Made by a program: the position numbers and the translations under genes. The notes under the pieces were generated by a model. That model was given only the letters and a program-made list of their open reading frames with translations, made no database searches and had not been told where the DNA came from. Below are positions 47,241 to 55,611 of a stretch of DNA of 64,000 nucleotides, one piece after another. Origin of the DNA: Microlunatus flavus (GTDB lineage Bacteria > Actinomycetota > Actinomycetes > Propionibacteriales > Propionibacteriaceae); the NCBI RefSeq assembly GCF_900110855.1, contig NZ_FOFA01000004.1, positions 238,401 through 302,400 of the forward strand, read 5' to 3'. How positions within the stretch are numbered: the first letter of the stretch is position 1; the number at the start of each line of letters is the position of its first letter.

Positions 47241-50176
47241 CCATTCCCCGGTGGTTCGCCGCAGTCAGCACCGCCGCCGTGGTCGCGCTGGCCGCGACCT
47301 CGGCCGGAGGCACGGCGGTGGCCGCCGGCCCGCCCGCACCCACGCCCGCACCGGTGGCCGCCGCCACCCCCGCCCCGTCCGCCGCGGCGGCGTCGTCGGG
47401 CACGGCCGCCCGCAGCGCGCTCGAGGCGCTCGTCCGCGCCCACGCACCCGGCGACCTCGGAACCGTCACCCTCGGCACGCAGGGCTGGCGGGTGGTCAGC
47501 TCGGCCGACGACCGCGCCTCCGGCGCCGAGGTGTCGCGGCCGGGGCACCCCACCGGCGGCTGGCTGCACGTGCGCCCCGACGACGCAGGCGCCCCGGGTA
47601 CGGAGATCGCCGCGCTGCTCCAGGACGGGGCCTGCCCGCGGGTCTTCTACTCCGACCGCCTGCGGACGTGCTTCGGCACCCAGGAGACCGGGCCGGAGAC
47701 GGTGAAGCGCTTCGCCGTGCCGTGGTGGTACCGGACGACGTTCGCCACGCCGAAGCACCTCGGCGCGGACGGGCGCGCCGAGATCGTCACGAACGGCGTC
47801 GTCGGCGAGGCCGACGTCTGGGTCAACGGGACCCGGGTCGCGACGCGCCGGACGATCACCGGCGCCTACACGCAGCACCGGATCGACGTGACCCGGCTGC
47901 TGCGGACCAAGGGCGCCAACACCGTGGCGATCAAGGTCTACCCGAACGACCCGCTGCGCTACTTCACCGTCTCCAACATCGACTGGACCCAGATCCCGCC
48001 CGACCAGAACACCGGGATCCAGCTCCCGGTGCAGCTCCAGAGCTCGCCGGGGGTCGAGCTGACCGACAGCCACGTGGTCCAGCAGACCGCGGCCGACCTG
48101 GGCAGCACGCGGCTGAGCGTGGCCGCCAAGGTCACGAACCACCTCCGCTCGCCGCGCCGGGTCACTCTCGCCGCCGTCGTCGTCGCCCCCGACGACGCAG
48201 CCGCACCGGTGTACGTCACCAAGACCGTCACCGTCCCGCGCGGCACGTCGCGGGTCGGCATCACCGCCGCCGACGACCCCGCCCTGGAGGTCGCGCACCC
48301 GCGCGTCTGGTGGCCGTACCGCATGGGCGACCAGCCGCTCTACACCCTCGTCACCGCGCTGGCCGCCGACGGCACCCTCGCCGGCAGCAGCACCAGCCGC
48401 TTCGGGGTGCGGACGGTCAGCAGCCGCCTCGTCGGCGCCTCGCCGCTCGCCCCGGGCGGCGTGCGCCAGTACACGGTGAACGGCCGGCCGCTGGTGCTGC
48501 GGGGCGGCGGCTTCGACCCCGACCTCTTCCTGCGCTACTCCGCGGCCGACACCGCCCAGCAGATCCGGCTGCTGCAGAGCGCCGGGCTCAACACCGTGCG
48601 CGTCGAGGGGCACTTCATGCCCCAGGACTTCTACGACCAGATGGACGCGGCCGGGATCCTCGTCGCGTCCGGCTGGTCCTGCTGCGACGCCTGGGAGCTG
48701 CCCACCGACCACCCGGTCAGCGCCCACGACCTCGGCGTGCTGACCGCCTCCGCGTACGCGGTCGCCCGCTCGCTGCGGGCGCACCCGTCGGTCTTCACCT
48801 TCCAGTGGAGCGACAACAACCCGACGACGCCGCAGGAGGCCGTGACGCTGAAGGCGTTCCGGGCCGAGGACTTCGACGTCCCCGTCCTCGCGTCCGCCGA
48901 GTACAAGTCGTCGCCGCAGCTCGGCCTCTCGGGGGAGAAGGAAGGGCCGTACGACTGGGTCCCGCCGTCCTACTGGTACGACCGCGAGCACTCGCCGTAC
49001 GCCGACGACTCCAGCCTGACCAACGCCGGCGGCGCATGGGCGTTCGACAGCGAGGAGAGCGCCGGCCACACGATCCCGACCCGGGACTCGATGGACCGCT
49101 TCCTCTCCCCCGCCGACCAGCGCCGGCTGTGGCGCGAGCCGAAGGCGAACCAGTACCACGCGAACGCCGAGACGGGCACGAGCGGCTACAACTTCGGCAC
49201 GCTGTACAACTTCGACACCGCCCTGCAGAAGCGCTACGGCGCCTGGTCGGACCTCGACGGCTACGTCCGCGAGGCCCAGCTGGCCAACTACGAGAACGTG
49301 CGCGCCCAGTTCGAGGCGTTCCTGCTGCACTCGACGGACGCCGCCGCGCCCTCCACCGGGACGATCTACTGGATGGCCAACAAGGGCTGGCCGACGCTGC
49401 TGTGGGCGCTGTACAACGCCGACTACGACCAGGCCGGCAGCTTCTTCGGCGCGGCTGAGGCCAACCGGCCGCTGCACGCGTTCTTCGACCCGGCGGCCAG
49501 GACGGTCGCGGTCGACAACCTCACGGGGGCCGACGTGCAGGGCCTGACGGTCGACGCCCGGGTCGTCGGCACGGACGGCACCGTGCTCGACGAGCAGCGC
49601 AGCGGCGGCGTCGACCTGCGCAGCCAGGAGGTCCGGCGCGACCTGCTGCACCTCACGGTCCCGGCCGCGACGGCCCCGCCGCAGCGGGCGTCGACCTACC
49701 TGGTCGAGCTGGTGCTGAGCCGTGGGGCGACCGTGGTCGACCGCAACACGTACTGGTCCTCGACGCAGCCCGACGTCGTCGACTGGGCCAGGACGCTCGG
49801 CAACCCCCAGGCGACCATGACGCAGTACGGCGACCTGACCGGGCTCCACGACCTCGCCGCCGCCGACGTCGCGGTCTCGTCGCGCACGTCGACGCACGGG
49901 GGCACGACGACGACGGCCGTCACCCTGCGCAACACCTCGTCGCGTGCCACCGCCTTCTTCGTCCGCGCCGACGTCCGGCGCGGCACCGCGGGCGGGAGCC
50001 GCCGCGGCGGGGACGACCAGGTCCGCACCGCGACCTGGAGCGCGAACGACGTCAGCCTGGCCCCGGGCGAGCGTCAGACGATCACGGCGACGTACCCCCG
50101 CCGTGACCTGCACGGCGACCGACCGGTCGTCACGGTCGGCGGCTGGAACGTCGCCCCCACGACGCGGCACGGCTGA
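47237..50176 (+). CDS. Secreted GH2 exo-beta-D-glucosaminidase-like enzyme
   Basis: The 979-residue protein begins with a signal peptide (about residues 1-30, ending in TAVAA). It then has the domain order of large GH2 enzymes: sugar-binding domain with WYRTTF and ADVWVNGTRVA, immunoglobulin-like domain, TIM barrel and C-terminal beta domains. In the barrel, Asp526 in WSDNNP is the expected acid/base and Glu606 in FDSEESAG the expected nucleophile. An Asp rather than Glu-containing acid/base motif is a mark of exo-chitosanases of the CsxA type. GPYDWVPPSYWY is also shared with that group as far as I recall. It would release glucosamine from chitosan oligomers outside the cell. Confidence 0.78.
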   Translation: MTIPRWFAAVSTAAVVALAATSAGGTAVAAGPPAPTPAPVAAATPAPSAAAASSGTAARSALEALVRAHAPGDLGTVTLGTQGWRVVSSADDRASGAEVSRPGHPTGGWLHVRPDDAGAPGTEIAALLQDGACPRVFYSDRLRTCFGTQETGPETVKRFAVPWWYRTTFATPKHLGADGRAEIVTNGVVGEADVWVNGTRVATRRTITGAYTQHRIDVTRLLRTKGANTVAIKVYPNDPLRYFTVSNIDWTQIPPDQNTGIQLPVQLQSSPGVELTDSHVVQQTAADLGSTRLSVAAKVTNHLRSPRRVTLAAVVVAPDDAAAPVYVTKTVTVPRGTSRVGITAADDPALEVAHPRVWWPYRMGDQPLYTLVTALAADGTLAGSSTSRFGVRTVSSRLVGASPLAPGGVRQYTVNGRPLVLRGGGFDPDLFLRYSAADTAQQIRLLQSAGLNTVRVEGHFMPQDFYDQMDAAGILVASGWSCCDAWELPTDHPVSAHDLGVLTASAYAVARSLRAHPSVFTFQWSDNNPTTPQEAVTLKAFRAEDFDVPVLASAEYKSSPQLGLSGEKEGPYDWVPPSYWYDREHSPYADDSSLTNAGGAWAFDSEESAGHTIPTRDSMDRFLSPADQRRLWREPKANQYHANAETGTSGYNFGTLYNFDTALQKRYGAWSDLDGYVREAQLANYENVRAQFEAFLLHSTDAAAPSTGTIYWMANKGWPTLLWALYNADYDQAGSFFGAAEANRPLHAFFDPAARTVAVDNLTGADVQGLTVDARVVGTDGTVLDEQRSGGVDLRSQEVRRDLLHLTVPAATAPPQRASTYLVELVLSRGATVVDRNTYWSSTQPDVVDWARTLGNPQATMTQYGDLTGLHDLAAADVAVSSRTSTHGGTTTTAVTLRNTSSRATAFFVRADVRRGTAGGSRRGGDDQVRTATWSANDVSLAPGERQTITATYPRRDLHGDRPVVTVGGWNVAPTTRHG

Positions 50177-50227
50177 ACCCGGCCGTCCGCGCCCCTGCCC
50201 CACTCCCCCTCAGGTCAGGAAGTCACC

Positions 50228-51907
50228 ATGCCCCACCGTCTCCGCAGCGCCGGCGTCCACGCCGTCGCCGCCGCTGCCCTCGTGGCCACCACGCTGGCCG
50301 TGAGCTCCCCCGTCGCGCAGGCGACCGTCCCGGCGGCCCGGCCGACCACGAGCCCGCCGACCGGCGACCCGGCGATGCCCGGGCAGACTTCGGCGATGGA
50401 CGTCCCCACCCCGGCCCAGCGGATCCTGCCGACCCCGCGCTCGCTCGAGACGCGGTCGGGGTCGCTGACGTTCGACGCCACGAGCGTGGTCGACGTGGGC
50501 CGGCACCCGAAGAAGGGCACCGTCGCCGTCGCCACGTTCCTCGGCGACTTCCTACGGACCCCGACCGGCTACGGCTGGGAGGTCGTGCGCGGCTCCCACG
50601 CTGCGAACCGGGTCGTGCTCAAGAGCGGCGGTCCGGCCAGCCTGGGCAAGGAGGGCTACCGCCTCGACGTCGGCCGGCGGGCCGTGACGATCGAGGCCCG
50701 CACCAGCACCGGGCTGTTCCACGGCGTGCAGACGCTGCGGCAGCTGATGCCCGCGGCGGTCGAGAAGCACGAGCGGGTCGAGGGCACGACCTGGACGATC
50801 CCGCGGGTCCGCGTCAGCGACGCGCCGCGCTACCCCGTGCGCGGGGCGATGCTCGACGTGGCCCGCCACTTCATGAGCGTCGCCGAGGTCAAGGCGTACA
50901 TCGACGCGATGGTCCCGCTGAAGCTCAACACCTTCGAGCTGCACCTCGCCGACGACCAGGGCTGGCGCCTCGAGATCAAGAGCTGGCCGCGCCTCGCCAC
51001 CTACGGCGGCGCGCTCGAGACCGGCGGGACGAAGGGCGGCTCCTACACGCAGGCGGAGTACACCGAGCTCGTGGCCTACGCGAAGGCCCGGCACATCACG
51101 CTGGTGCCGGAGATCGACCTGCCCGGCCACACGAACGCCGCGCTCGCCAGCTACGCCGAGCTGAACTGCGACGGCAAGGCCCCCGAGCGCTATACCGGCA
51201 CCGACGTCGGGTTCAGCTCGCTGTGCGCCTCCAAGGACGTGACCTACCGCTTCCTCTCCGACGTGCTCGGCGAGATCGCCGCGCTGACGCCGGGGCGCTA
51301 CATCAGCATCGGCGGCGACGAGGCCCACTCCACGACCCAGGCCGACTACACGAAGATGGTCGACGCCGCCCAGCGCGTGCTGCGGCAGCACGGCAAGCGG
51401 ATGTGGGGCTGGCACCAGACCGCGAGCGCCGACCCCGCGAAGCGCAGCATCGCCGCCTACTGGGGCACGGCGGGGTCGAAGGACGACATCGCGCTCGCCC
51501 GGCAGGCCGCGAAGAAGGGCCAGCGCATCGTCATGGCGCCGGCCGACCACGCGTACCTCGACATGAAGTACACGCCGTCGTTCCCCTACGGGCAGGACTG
51601 GGCCGCGGTCGTCAAGGTCTCCGACTCCTACGCCTGGGACCCCGCGACGCTGGTGCCCGGCGTGCCCTCGTCCGCGGTGGCCGGGGTGCTCGCCCCGGTC
51701 TGGACGGAGACGCTGCCCGACATCACGAAGGTCGAGCTGATGGCCTTCCCGCGCCTCGCGGGCATCGCCCAGATCGGCTGGTCGCCGCGCAGGACCCACG
51801 CCCTCGAGCCGTACCTCGTCCAGCTCGCCGTGCAGGGTCCCCGCTGGGAGGCCGCGGGCGTCGACTTCTACCGCTCACCCGAGGTCGCCTGGCACCGCTT
51901 CGGCTGA
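50228..51907 (+). CDS. Secreted GH20 beta-N-acetylhexosaminidase
   Basis: The 559-residue protein has a signal peptide (about 1-32, ending near AQA), a GH20b-like N-terminal domain and a GH20 barrel. The active-site pair is Asp364-Glu365 in SIGGDEAHS. The entrance motif LDVARHFMS, HLADDQGWRLE, VPEIDLPGH and the C-terminal WTETLP and QIGWSP complete the picture. It removes terminal GlcNAc from chitin oligomers or glycans using substrate-assisted catalysis. The ATG is 51 bases after the GH2 stop, with CAGGAAG upstream. A strong hairpin follows, so it is the last gene of the amino-sugar operon. Confidence 0.92.
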   Translation: MPHRLRSAGVHAVAAAALVATTLAVSSPVAQATVPAARPTTSPPTGDPAMPGQTSAMDVPTPAQRILPTPRSLETRSGSLTFDATSVVDVGRHPKKGTVAVATFLGDFLRTPTGYGWEVVRGSHAANRVVLKSGGPASLGKEGYRLDVGRRAVTIEARTSTGLFHGVQTLRQLMPAAVEKHERVEGTTWTIPRVRVSDAPRYPVRGAMLDVARHFMSVAEVKAYIDAMVPLKLNTFELHLADDQGWRLEIKSWPRLATYGGALETGGTKGGSYTQAEYTELVAYAKARHITLVPEIDLPGHTNAALASYAELNCDGKAPERYTGTDVGFSSLCASKDVTYRFLSDVLGEIAALTPGRYISIGGDEAHSTTQADYTKMVDAAQRVLRQHGKRMWGWHQTASADPAKRSIAAYWGTAGSKDDIALARQAAKKGQRIVMAPADHAYLDMKYTPSFPYGQDWAAVVKVSDSYAWDPATLVPGVPSSAVAGVLAPVWTETLPDITKVELMAFPRLAGIAQIGWSPRRTHALEPYLVQLAVQGPRWEAAGVDFYRSPEVAWHRFG

Positions 51908-51919
51908 GGCCGCGGAACC

Positions 51920-51960
51920 TCTCGCCCTCCGTGCGCCGTCACGGTGCACGGAGGGCGAGA
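51920..51960 (+). terminator. Terminator hairpin at the end of the amino-sugar operon
   Basis: TCTCGCCCTCCGTGC and GCACGGAGGGCGAGA are perfect 15-base arms around an 11-base loop, starting 12 bases after the GH20 stop codon. No T run follows, which is normal in actinobacteria. Confidence 0.7.
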
Positions 51961-52001
51961 AGTGCTGGGCACGACGCCCTGGGCTGAGGAAGAGTGAAGG
52001 C

Positions 52002-52436
52002 GTGGCGATCGCGTTCCAGGTGACCTTCGACAGCGCCGACCCGGCCGCGCTCGCGGCCTTCTGGGCCGAGGCGCTGCACTACGTGGCCCAGCCGCCCCCC
52101 GAGGGCTTCGACTCGTGGGACGCGGCGTACGCGGCCGAGGGCGCCTCGCTGGAGGAGCGGACCTCGTGGGCGGCCCTGGTGGACCCGGACGGCGTCGGGC
52201 CCCGGCTGTACTTCCAGCGGGTGCCCGAACCCAAGACGGCCAAGAACCGCGTGCACCTTGACCTGCGCTCGGCGGCGGGCGCCCCGCCCGGCGAGCGGAA
52301 CCCGACGCTGGAGGCGGAGCGGGTGCGACTGACGGCCCTCGGGGCGCACCTCGTGAACCGGCTCGAGCCCGACGGCGTGAACGACCTGTGCCTGGTCATG
52401 CAGGACCCCGAGGGCAACGAGTTCTGCCTGGACTGA
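52002..52436 (+). CDS. VOC (glyoxalase-like) family protein
   Basis: The 144-residue product has the vicinal oxygen chelate fold pattern. It starts FQVTFDSADPAALAAFWAEAL, has RLYFQRVPEPKTAKNRVHLDLR in the middle and ends with VMQDPEGNEFCLD, the segment carrying the last metal-ligand position. Such small actinobacterial VOC proteins are mostly of unknown substrate. It stands alone after the amino-sugar operon terminator and before a convergent gene. Confidence 0.85.
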   Translation: MAIAFQVTFDSADPAALAAFWAEALHYVAQPPPEGFDSWDAAYAAEGASLEERTSWAALVDPDGVGPRLYFQRVPEPKTAKNRVHLDLRSAAGAPPGERNPTLEAERVRLTALGAHLVNRLEPDGVNDLCLVMQDPEGNEFCLD

Positions 52437-52512
52437 GCCGTCCGGGATGCGGGCCCGGCTCAGCGCGGTCCGCGGCCCGTAGACGGGTCCCGCTCGACCA
52501 CGGGTCCCCGGC

Positions 52513-53223
52513 TCAGGCGCTGGCGACCACGCTCTGGCGGAACCGTGCGCGCGGCAGGACGGCCGGCTCGGGCGGCGGCGTCGTGTGGCGGTGGGTGATG
52601 AGGTCGGCCGACTCCTGGAGCGTCCCGTCGAGCGGGACGCCCGGGGAGTTCTGACGGAAGAACTGCGAGGAGAAGGACGACCCGGCGAAGTAGACGGGGA
52701 AGCCGGCGTCGGCGATCGCGCGCACGGCGCGGACGGCCGGGCTGGCGACGGTCGGGGTGTGGGAGCAGATCACGACCGCCGTGGGGTGCAGCGAGCGCAC
52801 GGCGACGAGCAGCGACGCCACCGGCGTCTGCGCGCCCAGGTTGCAGACCTCGACGCCGCGGCTGACGAGCAGCAGGTCGAGGCAGTCGAGCGCCAGGGTG
52901 TGCAGGTCCTCGGGTCCGGCCGCGAGCAGGACCGTACCGCGCCGGCTGGGGGCGGGCAGCACCGCGGAGCGCGACGCGACCCAGCGGGCCATCGCCGAGG
53001 AGAGGAGGTGCTCGTGCGCGATGTCGAGGGTGCCGCTGGACCAGAAGGTGCCCACGACGCGCAGCGCGGGGAAGATGATCTCGTCGATCGTGACGTCCAG
53101 GCCCAGCGTGGCGTCGGCGTCGTCCAAGGCCGCGCAGACGCGCATCTGGTTGAAGGACCGCACGGCGGTCAGGATCGTGCCCACGTACGTGGCAGGTGCG
53201 GGGTCGACGTGCACGGTCTCCAT
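52513..53223 (-). CDS. Stand-alone cobalamin-binding photoreceptor-like protein (CarH/LitR sensor domain)
   Basis: The 236-residue product is a full B12 sensor module without the MerR DNA-binding domain of CarH and LitR. Residues 1-90 form the helical cap, with the Wx9EH motif (Trp61, Glu71, His72) that contacts the adenosyl group and cobalt in light-sensing members. The Rossmann-like B12 domain follows, with GPEDLHTLAL in which His108 fits the lower axial ligand, and LGAQTPVASL. The DxHxxG motif is relaxed, with Ala in place of Gly. The ATG at 53223 is preferred. A TTG 90 bases upstream would add residues that overlap a promoter-like TAGAAT. It lies just downstream of metF. Confidence 0.75.
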   Translation of the reverse strand: METVHVDPAPATYVGTILTAVRSFNQMRVCAALDDADATLGLDVTIDEIIFPALRVVGTFWSSGTLDIAHEHLLSSAMARWVASRSAVLPAPSRRGTVLLAAGPEDLHTLALDCLDLLLVSRGVEVCNLGAQTPVASLLVAVRSLHPTAVVICSHTPTVASPAVRAVRAIADAGFPVYFAGSSFSSQFFRQNSPGVPLDGTLQESADLITHRHTTPPPEPAVLPRARFRQSVVASA

Positions 53224-53331
53224 GCTCCCGGAAGCGAGGACGGTTGTGGGCCGACCCCCGTCGACCTGGATTCTAACGTTGTCATCCTGAGGGCACACCA
53301 CGCTCAGGCGCAAGCGACAAGCCGGAAATTC

Positions 53332-54273
53332 TTAACGCCGGTTCAAATGACTACGTAGTCGCGAGTAGATCTCGCGGGTCGCCGAAGACCGGTTCATGGT
53401 GATGAAGTGCAGCCCCGGAGCGCCTCCGGCGAGCAGCTCCTCCGACAGCGCGGTGGCCAGGTCGACGCCGGCCGCCCGTACGAGCGAGGGGTCGTGCGCC
53501 ACCTCGTGGAGGCGGTCGGTGACGAAGGACGGCAGCGCCGCACCCGACAGGTCCGCGAACCGTTCGATCTGGCTCACGCGGGTCACCGGCATGATCCCGG
53601 GGATGATCGGCAGGTCGCTGCCGAGCGCCCGCACCCGCGCGACGAGGTCGAAGTAGCGCTGCGCGGTGAAGAAGAGCTGCGTGATGGCGAAGCTCGCCCC
53701 GGCGCGCTGCTTGGCCACCAGCAGCCGGGCGTCGAGGTCGGCGTCGCGGGTCTGCGGGTGGAGGTCGGGGAAGGCCGCGACCCCGATGCAGAAGTCGCCG
53801 AGCCCGCTCACGAGCTCGACGAGCTCGGTGGCGTTCGCGAGGCCCTCGGGGTGCGGCTCCCACGGGACGGTCGGCCCGCCGGGCATGTCGCCGCGGATGG
53901 CCATCACGTGGTTGATCCCGACCGACGCGTACGCGCCCACGACGTGGCGGAGCTGCTCGCGGCTCTGGCTCGCCGCCGTCAGGTGCGCGACGGGCCGCAG
54001 GGTCGTCTGCTCGGCGATCTGCTGGGTCGCGCTGACGGTGCGGTCGCGGGTCGAGCCCGACGCGCCGTACGTCACCGAGACGAAGTCGGGCCCGAGCGAC
54101 TCGAGCTGCCGGATGGTCGTCCAGAGCTGGCGGTGCTGCTCCTCGTCCTTGGAAGGGAACAGCTCGAAGGACACCAGCGGGCGCTCACCGGCCTCGAGCA
54201 GCTGCGCCACCGTCGGGCCGCGACCGGGCCGCGACAGGCGCGGCCGGACGGCGGCGGCAGCAGGCGCGGGCAT
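53332..54273 (-). CDS. metF: Methylenetetrahydrofolate reductase
   Basis: MetF reduces 5,10-methylene-THF to 5-methyl-THF, the methyl donor for methionine synthesis. The 313-residue protein has SFELFPSKDEEQ with the conserved Glu, DFVSVTYGASGSTRDRT, VAHLTA, MAIRGDMPGG, FCIGVAAFPDLHP, FAITQLFFTAQRYFDL and the late GAPGLHFITMNR. All are typical of the FAD-containing barrel. A short Ala/Pro-rich N-terminal extension is present. It diverges from the polyprenyl synthase gene over 49 bases, an arrangement conserved in several actinobacteria. Confidence 0.96.
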   Translation of the reverse strand: MPAPAAAAVRPRLSRPGRGPTVAQLLEAGERPLVSFELFPSKDEEQHRQLWTTIRQLESLGPDFVSVTYGASGSTRDRTVSATQQIAEQTTLRPVAHLTAASQSREQLRHVVGAYASVGINHVMAIRGDMPGGPTVPWEPHPEGLANATELVELVSGLGDFCIGVAAFPDLHPQTRDADLDARLLVAKQRAGASFAITQLFFTAQRYFDLVARVRALGSDLPIIPGIMPVTRVSQIERFADLSGAALPSFVTDRLHEVAHDPSLVRAAGVDLATALSEELLAGGAPGLHFITMNRSSATREIYSRLRSHLNRR

Positions 54274-54322
54274 GGGTCAACGATAGGTGCCCGAGGGCGG
54301 CGGGTTCCGTAGTCTCTGACAC

Positions 54323-55525
54323 GTGGTCACCCCGGCAGCACCCGTCCAGGCACGCCTCGAGGACGCTTCGCCGGCGACGTCGACCGGGTCTGGCGATGCC
54401 CTCCTCGACCCCCGCCAGCCGCTGAGCGACGCCTTCCGCGTGGCGGTCTCGGAGCGGGTCGCGGCCTTCGTCGAACGTCAGGCGCCGGTCATGGAGGCGA
54501 TGGGCCCCGAGCTCGCGGTGGTCCGCACGATGGCCGCCGCCCTGCTCGGCGGCGGCAAGCGGCTGCGCCCGGCGTTCGCCGTCTGGGGCCGGGTCGCGGC
54601 CGCCGGCCTGCCCGCCGAGGCCGACGTGGCGGCGCTGCTGGACGCCGCCGCGAGCTTCGACCTGCTGCACGCGAGCGCGCTCGTCCACGACGACGTCATG
54701 GACTCCTCCGACGTCCGCCGCGGCCAGCCGGCCGCCCACCGCCGCTTCGAGGGCGTGCACGGCGAGCAGGGCTGGCTGGGCGACGGGCCCGGCTTCGGCC
54801 GCGCGGGCGCCATCCTGCTCGGCGACCTGCTGATCATGTGGTCCGCGCAGCTGCTCGGCGAGGCCGGCCTCGAGCCCGCCGCGCTGCGGCGCGCGCTCCC
54901 GCTCGTCGACCTGATGCGGACCGAGGTGACCTGCGGCCAGTACCTCGACATGGTCGTCCAGGCCCAGCCCCTCCCCCGCTGGCTGCCCGAGGTGGACGGC
55001 CGCCCGAGCCTCGCCGGCGCGCTCGTCGACGTGGACCGGGTCACCGAGCACAAGTCGGCCCGCTACACCGTCGTGCGCCCGCTCCAGGCCGGGGCCGCCG
55101 TGGGCGGTGCGGACGACCGGCTGCTGGGCGCGCTCGCCGCGTACGGGTCGCCGCTGGGTCGCGCCTTCCAGCTGCGCGACGACCTGCTCGGGGTGTTCGG
55201 CGACCCGGAGGTGACGGGCAAGCCCGCCGGCGACGACCTGCGCGAGGGCAAGCGGACCGCCCTGGTCGCGCAGGCGTACGCCCGCACCGACGCCGCCGGC
55301 CGGGCGCTGCTCGTCGACCTGCTGGGCGACCCCGACCTCGGGGCCGACGGCGTGGCGCGGCTGCAGGACGTCATCACGGCCTCAGGCGCGACCGAGGAGG
55401 TCGAGGCGACGATCAGCACGACGTACGAGCAGGCGCTCGCCGCCCTCGACGCCGCCGAGGTCACGCCCGAGGGACGCACCGCCCTGCGCGCCCTCGCCGA
55501 CGCGGCCGTGCGCCGGACCTCCTGA
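54323..55525 (+). CDS. Polyprenyl (geranylgeranyl-type) diphosphate synthase
   Basis: The 400-residue protein has the all-helical prenyltransferase fold: GGGKRLRPAF, the first Asp-rich motif HDDVMDSSDVRRG (DDxxD) and the second QLRDDLLGVFGD (DDxxGD), with KTALV-type GKRTALV after it. It elongates allylic diphosphates with isopentenyl diphosphate. Chain length cannot be read safely from the residues before the first motif. It may supply menaquinone, carotenoid or undecaprenyl-related precursors. The GTG start is 49 bases from the divergent metF start, with TAGTCT as a possible -10. Confidence 0.93.
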   Translation: MVTPAAPVQARLEDASPATSTGSGDALLDPRQPLSDAFRVAVSERVAAFVERQAPVMEAMGPELAVVRTMAAALLGGGKRLRPAFAVWGRVAAAGLPAEADVAALLDAAASFDLLHASALVHDDVMDSSDVRRGQPAAHRRFEGVHGEQGWLGDGPGFGRAGAILLGDLLIMWSAQLLGEAGLEPAALRRALPLVDLMRTEVTCGQYLDMVVQAQPLPRWLPEVDGRPSLAGALVDVDRVTEHKSARYTVVRPLQAGAAVGGADDRLLGALAAYGSPLGRAFQLRDDLLGVFGDPEVTGKPAGDDLREGKRTALVAQAYARTDAAGRALLVDLLGDPDLGADGVARLQDVITASGATEEVEATISTTYEQALAALDAAEVTPEGRTALRALADAAVRRTS

Positions 55526-55540
55526 CGCTGCCCTCCTGAC

Positions 55541-55570
55541 GCTGCTCTGGGCAGCGCTGCCCCCGGCAGC
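55541..55570. promoter_or_regulatory. Two adjoining PopR-like palindromes upstream of the clpP pair
   Basis: GCTGCT-CTG-GGCAGC (55541-55555) is followed without gap by GCTGCC-CCC-GGCAGC (55556-55570). Each is a 6-3-6 inverted repeat, the second perfect. From memory the Streptomyces PopR operator upstream of clpP3 is TCTGCC-N3-GGCAGA, also in two copies, so the match is close. The sites end 41 bases before the first clpP start. Confidence 0.65.
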
Positions 55571-55611
55571 GCGGCCTGTCCCCGGGCGCCGGTCGCTCGC
55601 AGGGTGGACGC

